Source of the DNA: Undaria pinnatifida
Taxonomy: Eukaryota > Sar > Phaeophyceae > Laminariales > Alariaceae
DNA length: 64,000 bases
NCBI GenBank assembly: GCA_012845835.1
Contig: JABAKD010000019.1
Coordinates: 8,079,346 to 8,143,345 of the forward strand
Direction of reading: 5' to 3'
Position numbers and translations under genes: made by a program. Shown one piece after another: positions 9,426-18,410 of the stretch (the stretch's first letter is position 1; each line of letters opens with the position of its first letter). The notes below the pieces were generated by a model. It searched no databases and was not told the DNA's origin. It worked only from the letters and a program-made list of their open reading frames with translations.

Positions 9426-11309
9426 TACATGGATGATTATGCGGAGGTTGCACGAGGGCAGCCGAAGGGTCCGTTGAAGAATCTAGATTTTGAGCCGTCT
9501 TCGAGAGAACTCGATCTGAGGTCCACCCCTCGCGGCGCGCTGTTTCCTGGACTTGCCTCACATTGCTCGCCCCTGCCGACTCTGCCGGAGTCGGCCTCGG
9601 CCGTTCTCGCTTCGTGTCGCGATATGGCCCCATCTAAATCACATTTCTGGCCACAAATTGATGTTGAGTTCCGAAATGTAAAGATCGTGGTCGTGCGTAT
9701 AAAAATACAAAAATCTGTAAAAAAAAACACCATATTTTTTTGCTCGACGGTCAGCCCCGAACTTTTCTTATCACTGGCCACACGTGTTCTCAAATCTCGC
9801 GGTGAATCTCCTTCTTTTTATATAGTTTTTGTTCTTCCCTTCGGGTTCGAGCTTCCCCGTGTGTGTATCTGAAACCTTAATACTTTTTTTGTTTATTTTG
9901 CTTTTCTTCCTTTTCCTTTTGGTCCCTACGCGTACCGGCTCCAAGTGTAAATATTATGTATGCACAATTTACTGGGTCCTGCTTGCTGTTGTCGAACTGC
10001 TGGTGGTGGCGGTGCCGCCGCCGCCGCTGCTGTTGTTACACTTGCTTCCACGTGCACCAAGACGACGAATGCAACACTTGTTTTAACTTAAAGTCTATGT
10101 GGGGCGTACCCTATCTCTCACTTAGGAAAACATAAACCTGGCCCAAAAAACAAATCGTTTTTAGTTCGTTAGTTTCTCGGCGGGGGGTTACGTGAGCACA
10201 TGAGTTTTCGACGAAAAAGATCGACGAGTTGCGGAATGCTGTGTATGAACCCAACCCTTTTTGCGCCGTCAAGGTCCAGACAAGATACACCGCGGGGGGG
10301 AGGGGGTAGAAGACACCTTGCGACCACACGCAGCCTGTCTGTCCAGAATCTCGTCGAAGGTAAAGCCCCTCCCGCACTATGTATGAGGTGTGGGTAGGCG
10401 AGAAGTGTGACATTCCCAAAAAACAAGAAAATATTCGCGTAGTAAGTACGTAACTGGTGAGAATGCCAACTTGCTAGAGAATATCACGATATCCCCTGAA
10501 TCGTTCAGAACACCGCAAAAACAATCGAAACACTTCATATTAGCACCCGGGATTGCAACTTGTCATACGTAGAGACACCAAACCTAGACGACGCCCTGAA
10601 ATATTCACGGCAACGAACGGCGCAACAAGCACAATCAGTGAGATCGAGCTATTTAATAGAGGAGGCTTCAACTTGAAGTGGAGATCGCGGTGCACTTGTC
10701 GCAAGGTCGCAGCGTAGCGTCCAGACAGTATCGTATCGTGCCGCGATTTCGTCTCGATTTTGCCTCGATTTTTTTTATCTGCGTGCTGACCCCTCATGAA
10801 ATCAACTGTGCACCCGTAGGTTCTAGCATCTTTCTTCAGGATCAAGGCCTGGAGCTGGTTTCAAAACCAGCGATTTCGACGAAGAAAAGTTGAGTGGGCT
10901 ACCTACCGCCGTAGAACGGCTTCTTACTACTTGGTGGTTACGAGGTTAACCCGCTTGACCATCGGGGCATAACGTCTGCCGCCACCATTAAGTTAGCTCG
11001 CCGAAGGTTTTATCATCGATCGCTCGCGACTATAAAGCACCAACAACCAGACCTCCGGCAGGGATACTAAGCAAAACGTTACAAGGTATGTTTTGGTCCA
11101 GGTTATAATGGGAGTCGGCACAAGCTGTGAATATATACGATAAGGTCTCATGCGAAGATATACAATAAGGTCGTGCGCCCACCCGTGGATCTCCGTGCAA
11201 CACTTCGTGGTCGTTTTGTTGTTGGTTTCCAAAATTTATGTGTTTTTGAGTTCGTTGATTGGATCTCGCGGGATCTCACCCACTGTTTCGTAGCAGGGGC
11301 CCATCCCTC

Positions 11310-11588
11310 GCCACTGGACAAACATGTCTAGGAATAACAAAAGAACCTTGGAGTATTTTTTCCCGACGACGCCGGGATTCGAGCCAGCCCGCGCACACCA
11401 CAGGCTCAGAAAAGCGATCAGTCTACCCACTAGACCACAAAATCACAAGGTTATTCTATTCCTATAGATACGCTTGCCCAGTGCAGTGGCGAGGGGTCAA
11501 CCCCGGAGATCCCTGTGACGAAGTCGGCGAGATTCAACCTCAACGAACTCGAAAACACATAACTACCCACTGAGCTACTCGGTGACGT
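11310..11588 (-). mobile_element. Pair of tRNA-like SINE heads with inverted bodies
   Basis: On the minus strand there are two tRNA-like stretches. One (about 11446-11366) has an A box like TGGTCTAGTGGGTAGACT and a B box GGCTCGAATCCC. The other (about 11588-11515) has TAGCTCAGTGGGTAGTTA and GGTTGAATCTC. Flanking body sequences at 11310-11365 and 11447-11500 are inverted copies sharing TATTCCTA, a TTG(T/C)CCAGT segment and GTGGCGAGGG. Neither head folds into a full cloverleaf by eye, so these are SINE-like remnants rather than tRNA genes. Confidence 0.45.
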
Positions 11589-12227
11589 GATTGAGTAGCT
11601 CGGCGGGGTAGTGCTAACACAACCAACAATTTTCGCTCGCTTTTTTTCCCACCGACCATTTCTTGTTTGTTTTTTTTCGCTCATTTTTTCCCCACCGACC
11701 ATTTCTTGTTATATAATATATCTCAAGAATGGATCGATGCTATTTTTTCTATTACGCTGTTGTTGTAGCGGTGCATGTTAAGACTATGTATAGCGAATAA
11801 GTTCAACTTGAGGACAACAGACCAACAGAAAACTCTCGTTTTATCCTTACTGGTCCAATCAATTTTGACAGTAAAAAGTACGCATAACAATGCTAGCATT
11901 GACAACGGAGGAGAGCCTATTTAGGCCGCACCTTAACACTATGAACAAAAGTGGACAAATGTTAAACATATAACATGACAGTGAATGTTTAAAATTGAGA
12001 ACTGAGGCGATAGATTGAGTCTATGAATAAAAAAATGTCATTTCGTCTTCGTTTGTATGGCATTCGAAAATGGCTTTGTTGTGAACATTCGAAAATGTGT
12101 GGCCGGGCCGGCGCATAAATTTCAAGCAAGCAATAATATTATGCTCATTTCGTTATTACGTTTTTTGTACCCTATCCGACGACAACGTGCAGCGACACGT
12201 GCTACACGTACGATAGAGGCGTATGCA

Positions 12228-12432
12228 TGTTAAGTAAGGTATTAGTGGGGTATTAGTCCGTTTGACCACTTGAAAAAAATATGGATTGGAAAAAAAACCC
12301 GTTGTGATTTCACGCGCAGGTTCGTGTCCTGCAGGCGATGCCATTTGTTGAGGTATTAGTGGGTTATTAGTCCGTTTGCCCACTTGCAAAAGGTTAACCA
12401 CTAGCTTACTGCCCAAACTAAGCCTTATAACA
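12228..12432 (-). mobile_element. TRIM-like mini-LTR element, copy T1 (internally deleted)
   Basis: On the minus strand: a TGTTATAAGG...CAACA LTR of about 84 bp, then AATGGCATCGCCTGCAGGAC where other copies have their PBS-like sequence, a short interior, and the 3' part of a second LTR ending TTAACA. TGCA flanks both ends (12224-12227 and 12433-12436) as a 4-bp target duplication. Confidence 0.7.
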
Positions 12433-12786
12433 TGCACCACTTTGTTTCGGAGGTTCCTCAATTTTGGGTGCTTAAGGCCTTTCCCCAAAAACTGATTTAG
12501 AGAAAAATATAACTGCACTACCGGATTAAAAAACCCATGGCCGCTATAGGAGGTGTATACACAACGTGAATCATGCAAAACAAAACGTCCATTTTTTTTC
12601 GCACGTTTTTGGGGGTTAAGGAGCGCCGTCGTTCGGAAACCATTTTCGCCAAAAAAAGGTGTACCTCTATCGTCTATCGTAGTAGCATGGTAGCATGCGA
12701 CCAGCACGACGGGCTTACAGCGTCGTCGATCATTCACGAGGCAAGCCAAAGAAAAGCAAACGAAGCCTATTATTTTGCAGGAAGCC

Positions 12787-12810
12787 TACTACTACTACTA
12801 CTACTACTAG

Positions 12811-12842
<32 letters not shown>

Positions 12843-12843
12843 G

Positions 12844-12900
<57 letters not shown>

Positions 12901-12920
12901 CACTACTACTACTACTACTT
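12787..12920 (+). repeat. (CTA)n microsatellite
   Basis: About 44 trinucleotide copies with a few CTAGTA interruptions. The open frames over it are artefacts. Confidence 0.95.
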
Positions 12921-13566
12921 CCACAACAACAGTAATTTGTCTTATTAGTCGAAACACGAACAATAATACCTGGTACATCTAATGTCAGAGGGTCAATGGC
13001 ATCCATACACGCTTCCTGCGATGGGGCGTTCTATAATTCCATGCCGGTATGCCCGGTACGGCTAATAATACTTTTGTGATACCATCATGATCGCCATCCA
13101 ATTATAACTTTTGAGAACCGTGCTCCCGATGTGGGACAAAACACTTGGAATTAATGTCAGCATATTTTGTTTTTTTAGTCTTGAACGTAAAACGGTCTAC
13201 CGCAACAAGAAGTAAGCACAGAGACGGGGAGGAACCGAATAACTCGTACCACGGCGTGAGGGGCGCACGAAATGTTTTATTTTACAAGTAAGCAGGGCTT
13301 TTTTCTCATTATGGAGGTTATCTATCGTTACATACAAAAAAACACGAAAACATCAGTTACTGAGTAGTTAAAATTTCCGGAGAAATGAAAGTTTCAATCA
13401 GACTATCGACACTGCACACGGCTTAGTTATCAATGGGTATATAGTGAAGAGCTTTGTGTTTGTCAAGCACACGCAGTTGTTTATTATGGTATTTATTCCA
13501 ATTATTTATACTACAACATACAACTTAACAATTATTGGGTACAGTATGCTGTTAATAGTTCGTTAC

Positions 13567-13656
13567 TTGACCCCTTCAGAGCCCCCGAACCCCACCCTAT
13601 TCTAAATCCAAGTAATTTTGTCCCCAAAAACGGGTTTCCAGTTGCAACGGGGTTAA
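13567..13656 (+). mobile_element. Small MITE with TTAA-type ends, copy P1
   Basis: About 90 bp beginning TTGACCCCTTCAGAGCCCCC and ending AACGGGGTTAA, with CCAAGTAATTTTGTCCCCAA inside. It belongs to a family with copies at 14953, 17970(-), 33757, 45704, 52264, 53799 and 62504, and a partial at about 13103-13160. 13.0-14.0 kb otherwise shows no gene. Confidence 0.65.
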
Positions 13657-14486
13657 TTGATTCTTACAGGCAACAAACGTTTGGGCTACACTCCTATCGT
13701 ATTGCAAGAAGAGGCAAATGATCCCGGAATCCCCTTTTTTCTCGTCCGCTAACCCCCGCCCCTCACCCCCTCATTCCCCTTTCCCCTCCCCCCCTCCACT
13801 TACGCTCACCCTGCCCCTGGCAGCTTAGGATTCCAGCGTAGAAAGATCAGAGCAAAATGAGAGAAGGATGGATGGATGGAGAAACAACAGCAGATGCAGC
13901 AGCAGGTGGAGTAGATTGATGTTGAGTCGAAAATGGGTGCAGGATTATAGGACACGGAGATGCAAAGGTTGACATTTTTTCCCTTTCTCTTGGTTCTGTT
14001 CTTCCTTCCTTCCCATATGGGGGTGCTTGCTGTTATTGCTGATATTAGTAGGAGTTATCGACGTTGAAGCTCATGCTGCGCATAGTCAAATGGCGAACAT
14101 AAGAATAATAATGATAATAATGATAAAAACAAAAACACTCACTAGTAAAAAGAACAATAAAAATGAATATTATACGAAGAACAACGACAACAACCCAAGA
14201 AACGATAACAGCATTAACAGCACTACAAACGCTAAGAACAATAATATAATACCAATCAATGATAATACTATGATACCCTGCTCGTACCCTGGCATATATG
14301 CAGCACGTGATAATTATCCAAAACACGATAACAGCATTAATACAAACGCTAAGAACAAAAATATAATACCAACCAATGATTTTACTACAGTACCTTGCAT
14401 ATATGCAGCACGTGATAAATGTACTCTTATATGTACTCTTTTATCTATCTCCTTGTTACGAAGTATGTCCTTACAAACTCGCGCAT

Positions 14487-14557
14487 GTTATAAGGCTTGG
14501 TTTGGTTGGGTAGGCAATAATTGGTTAACCTTTTGCAAATGGTCGAACGGACCACTA
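14487..14557 (+). mobile_element. TRIM LTR fragment, plus orientation
   Basis: TGTTATAAGGCTTGGTTTGG...GGTTAACCTTTTGCAAATGG matches the start of the TRIM LTR. It abuts the complete minus-strand element T2 head to head, making an inverted LTR pair. Confidence 0.7.
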
Positions 14558-14930
14558 TGTTAAGGAATTAGTGGGGTATTAGTCCGTTTGACCACTTGCA
14601 ACTGGTTAACCAATAGCTTACCCAAACTAAGCCTTTTAACACTCTCCCCCCCTGAAACGGCGGGATAGCAGGTCGGCCGGATATACGGCGGACCTCTGTC
14701 AATATATCCAAGCCGTTTCATTTCCTGGGTATACCGGGGAGAGTGTTTTTCAAGTTCGCCATGGGAAAATCTGAAAAAGTTTATTATGGTGGATGTGGGG
14801 ATCGAACCCACGACCCAAAAACCCATGGTCTGTCGACGACGCCATTTGTTAAGGAAATAGTGGGGTATTAGTCCGTTTGACCACTTGCAACTGGTTAACC
14901 AATAGCTTACCCAAACTAAGCCTTTTAACA
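14558..14930 (-). mobile_element. TRIM-like mini-LTR element, copy T2 (complete, 373 bp)
   Basis: Two 84-bp direct repeats (14558-14641 and 14847-14930) have TG...CA ends in element orientation. Next to the 5' LTR is AATGGCGTCGTCGACAGACC, a PBS-like start at TGG, then GTGGGTTCGATCCCCAC, which resembles a tRNA T-arm. A purine tract AGGGGGGGAGAG lies just before the 3' LTR. ACTA flanks both sides (14554-14557, 14931-14934) as a 4-bp target duplication. There is no coding capacity. Confidence 0.85.
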
Positions 14931-14952
14931 ACTACCCTCTAATTCCTTAATA

Positions 14953-15030
14953 ATAACCCCTTGAGAGCCCAAAATCTCTCCATATACTAACTTCAAGTAA
15001 ATTTGTCCCGAACAGGGTTTCCAGTCTCAA
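14953..15030 (+). mobile_element. Small TTAA-type MITE, copy P2 (3' end lost)
   Basis: TAACCCCTTGAGAGCCC...TTCAAGTAAATTTGTCC...GGGTTTCCAG aligns with copy P1. Confidence 0.6.
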
Positions 15031-15084
15031 AAAGATACATCACTCCCTATTAAAAAGTACAAAGCAATAGTAGTGTGTGTGTGT

Positions 15085-15310
15085 GTGTGTTCTTCACATT
15101 AAACCGTTCTTCTACTCGTCGACATCCAGCACACCCAGTGTCCGTACTGATTCTTCACCCTAGAAAGATCAGCTCTGTGGTCACAAGCTACGACACAGAG
15201 ATAATGCATCGTAATGCATTCGACAACGCAATATCATGCCCTAGTACTGGGTACGACAGGCACAACATACATACGTCAGCAACAGAAATATATTGGGAGA
15301 GAGAATACGA
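15085..15310 (+). repeat. Dispersed repeat family D, copy D1
   Basis: TTCACATTAAACCGTTCTTC, a GACATCCAGCACACCC segment, GTCCGTACTGATTCTTCACC, AGCTCTGTGGTCACAAGCTA and a CGAC-ACAGAGATAA segment are shared with 23305-23580 and 30250-30500. In one frame the copies keep a run like SSVVTSYETEI. Identity unknown; perhaps part of a larger retroelement. Confidence 0.65.
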
Positions 15311-15424
15311 AATAAACAAAAACAAAAACAAAAAGTGTGGAAACGGATCGTGCACCGTTCATTCCAGTATTCATATATAGCGTACGAGATAAACATTGTT
15401 CGTCTACTTCGAAGTATTCTATGC

Positions 15425-15569
15425 TGCAAAGATGAGTGTTTCGACCAAATCTTGAAAACTTCGATCTCGCAGCTGGCTGGAGTGTATTTTTATTTTCACA
15501 ATATACCTGGTACATACCCTGTTATGCATATTTCTACATATATTATAAAAACAAAAATACACTCCAGCT
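15425..15569 (+). repeat. Dispersed repeat family B, copy B1
   Basis: GCTGCAAAGATGAGTGTTTC...ATCTTG...CTTCGATCTCGCAGCTGG then AGTGTATTTTTATTTTCACA and ATACCTGGTACAT. The family frame elsewhere reads MSFDEIFDLTAGVYFY. The end of this copy and the next copy (B2, minus) form an inverted repeat around 15477-15568. Confidence 0.65.
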
Positions 15570-15950
15570 TGTTATAAGGCCTAGTTTGGGTAAGCTATTG
15601 GTTAACCATTTGCAAGTGGTCAAACGGACCAAGACCCTACTAATTCCTTAACAAATGGTGTCGTCGGCAGGACCATGGGCTTTTTGGGTCGTGGGTTCAA
15701 ATCCCACATCCACCATTATAAACCTTTTCAGACTTTCCTCATACATGCCGAACTTGAAAAATACTCTTCCCGGTATACCCAGGAGGAAATGAAACGGCTT
15801 GAATAATTGACAGGTCCGTCCGTATATCCGGCCGACCTGCTATCCCGCCGTTTCAGGGGGGGGGAGTGTTATAAGGCTTACTTTGGGTAAGCTATTGGTT
15901 AACCTTTTGCAAGTGGTCAAACGGCCTAAGACCCTACTAATTCCTTAACA
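15570..15950 (+). mobile_element. TRIM-like mini-LTR element, copy T3 (complete, 381 bp)
   Basis: 84-bp LTRs lie at 15570-15653 and 15867-15950 (TGTTATAAGG...TTAACA). AATGGTGTCGTCGGCAGGAC follows the 5' LTR, then GTGGGTTCAAATCCCACATC; the purine tract AGGGGGGGGGGAG precedes the 3' LTR. The element sits inside a family B repeat (B2), and its flanks are AGCT and AGCC, a 3 of 4 match to a 4-bp target duplication. Confidence 0.85.
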
Positions 15951-16430
15951 AGCCACAGATGATATTGAAGATTTCGTCGAAACTCACCTTTGCAAGCTGT
16001 GTGTGATACTCCGATAACGCGTATTACTGGGTGTGTCCTCATTAAGGATATAGGACGGCGATTCCCCTTGGAACTACAATGTAGCTATCAGGGTCAACAG
16101 GGTGTGGTGTTAGCCAATCTGTGCGCGCGGAAATTATAAAACTCGTTTCTGAGGGGGACAAAATCTGACAGCGGTGTGTGGGAAAAAGGCATCAGTTTAT
16201 CAAGTATATCCTGTAAGTCGTACAACCGGTGAGGGAAGGGCGGCGATTTTTTAAGGCGTGGGCGCCGGGGGAGAGGGGGGGCGGGGTAGTAGAGGGGGGG
16301 GGGGGGGAACTCAATCTGTGCACCAGCTATAAACCTTTGAAGGGGACAAATATGACGGTTGTGGGAGGAACGCATCAGTTTATCATGTACATCCTGTAAA
16401 TCGTACAACCGATGAGGAGAGGGGGGGGGG
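15951..16430 (-). repeat. Family B long element (B2) with upstream subrepeats
   Basis: On the minus strand it runs from C-rich subrepeats (CTGTAAGTCGTACAACCGG region, twice: 16140-16300 and 16310-16430) through AGTTCCAAGGGGAATCGCCG and a CTTAATGAGGACACACCC segment to CGGAGTATCACACACAGCTTG and GTTTCGACGAAATCTTC. The same order of blocks occurs on the plus strand at 60605-61480, so this is one larger element of unknown class. Confidence 0.65.
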
Positions 16431-16857
16431 TGTTCGAAAGGGGGTGGGGTGGGGGAGGGGAGGGAACGGGGGAAGGAGGATTTTTAACCTGCATTAGGTC
16501 GCACAAATGTACATACCCGGTAGGAACTTACTATACGCATGGTGCTAGATATTACATGTTTATGTTTGCCACTCGACAACCACACTGACGATGATGCGCA
16601 ACATGATGGGTTTCAACGTCGATGTCGATACTATTAAGCATTAAACATTGAACATTAAACACCACACACCACAGCTAGGTACGCTAGCGGGAGATGCTAT
16701 TATGATGATGTTATGATGCTATGATGATGATGATGTTATATTATACTTCCATTTCTACTTCCGGGTTTCCACCTCTCGCACGAGTGACTTTTTCTCACTG
16801 ACAAAGGACTATGATATTGGCGATTTTCTTCTTTTTTGTCGCAGCGTAGGCTGCTGT

Positions 16858-17233
16858 TGTTACAAGGCTTAGGTTGGGTAGCGATTGGTTAACCTTTTGC
16901 AAGTGGTCAAACGGACGAACACCCCACTGATTTCTAAAAAATGGCGTCGTCGGCAGGACCATGTTTTTTTTTCGGGTCGTGGGTTCAAATCCCACCATCC
17001 ACATTGATAAACCTTTTCAGACTTTCCCCATGTCGAACTTGAAAATAATCTCCCTGGTATCCCCAGGAAATGAAACCGCTTGGATATTGACAGGTCCGCC
17101 CGTATATCCGGCCGACCTGCTATCCCGCCGTTTCAGGGGGGGAGAGTGTTATAAGGCTTAGTTTGGGTAAGCTATTAGTTAATTAACCTTTTGCAAGTTG
17201 ACAAACGCACTAACACCCCACTAAGTCTCAACA
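16858..17233 (+). mobile_element. TRIM-like mini-LTR element, copy T4 (complete, 376 bp)
   Basis: LTRs lie at about 16858-16939 and 17147-17233. PBS-like AATGGCGTCGTCGGCAGGAC, T-arm-like GTGGGTTCAAATCCCACC and purine tract AGGGGGGGAGAG are in the canonical positions. CTGT flanks both ends (16854-16857 and 17234-17237), a perfect 4-bp target duplication. Confidence 0.85.
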
Positions 17234-17439
17234 CTGTAATACTTATTCCACTGCGAATTCGTGTATCAAATATAAAGCAGAGCACGGAAGCTCAAGACTG
17301 CAAATGAAAACGAGGAAAGCCTTGAAACACCAACCGGGCCCCGTGTTGTCTGTTGTTATAATCAAGCCTCGTCTCTGTTACTACTCAGGTGAAAATAGGC
17401 CAGGAGACGGTCATCGTCAAAGGAAAAACGTCCAGCGGT

Positions 17440-17535
17440 CAGTCAAGGGGTGTCAAACCGATCGTTCCACACTAAAAACTAGTTGTTCAGTCAAGGGGTG
17501 TCAAACCGATCGTTCCACACTAAAAACTAGTTGTG
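17440..17535 (+). repeat. 48-bp perfect tandem duplication within an open frame
   Basis: Two units (17440-17487, 17488-17535) differ only at the last base. They fall in a 127-codon open frame (17304-17687) and repeat 16 residues, SVKGCQTDRSTLKTSC. I do not recognise the predicted protein and see no clear splice partners, so I do not call a gene. Confidence 0.8.
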
Positions 17536-17969
17536 TTTTGACGTCGGTCAAGGTAAAGTCATTGGAAAACTCGCTGTCGGTCAGTGAGTGGAAGCGCCGT
17601 CTCCTGGAATACTTTGGTTGCTCACAGGTGTGTTCTGTGCTTGGTTTGGCAGCACAGCTGACACCGCTTGTTCGAGATCATGGCTGAGTGAGGTTGGCTG
17701 GGGCACCCCGTGTACAAGACGAAGGTTTTTTTGCCCTACATTGGTTGATTGGGTTTGACCGGGTCAGGATTGGGGGTAGGGTTAGACGCGCGCTACGGTA
17801 GAGGTAACAATTTTCGTCAGCTTTGGGGAGAGGTCTTAAGCTGCCAAAACTGAGGAACCTCAGAACAAAAAGGTGGTGCACCTCTGTCGTAGCACGCGTC
17901 TTGCATGCAGACGGGGGGAGAAGGGAAAAGACACCTGTGACCCCGGCTTGTCCAGAAGACCACCGAGGG

Positions 17970-18053
17970 TAACCCCTCTACAACAGGAAACCCGTTTTTG
18001 GGGACAATTTACTTGGAGTTAGTGTAGGGAGTGCTTTCGGGCTCTCACGGGGC
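17970..18053 (-). mobile_element. Small TTAA-type MITE, copy P3
   Basis: TAACCCCTCTACAACAGGAA...CCGTTTTTGGGGACAATTTA...GGGCTCTCACGGGG is the reverse complement of the P1 consensus. Confidence 0.6.
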
Positions 18054-18258
18054 AAAAAAAATCTTGCGAGTTGAGCTGAAGAGCAAAAGCGACGGTGAAT
18101 AAACCAAATCAAGTCGAATCAGAGTGTGTGTCAGCCTTTTTTTTGAATCAGTGGTAAGGTGCTCTCCGGTTAGAAGAACCTTGTTGGTTGTGCTTCAATC
18201 CGCGGGAAAAAGGAACCTGAACGGTTTTGCCCCGTCCACAACCCCTGCCCCCTATACA

Positions 18259-18410
18259 TATATGCCTTCCAATTAGCACCCCATTACTACTGGGTCGTAG
18301 ATACGGGGCAGTGCTGACTAAAGGACATACTTCGTATATGCCTTCCAATTAACACCCCATTACTACTGAGTCGTAGATACGGGGCAGTGCTAGCTTAAGG
18401 CACAGTGCAG
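18259..18410 (+). repeat. 76-bp tandem duplication
   Basis: TATATGCCTTCCAATTAGCA...GATACGGGGCAGTGCT is present twice with period 76 (18259 and 18335), only a few differences. Confidence 0.85.
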
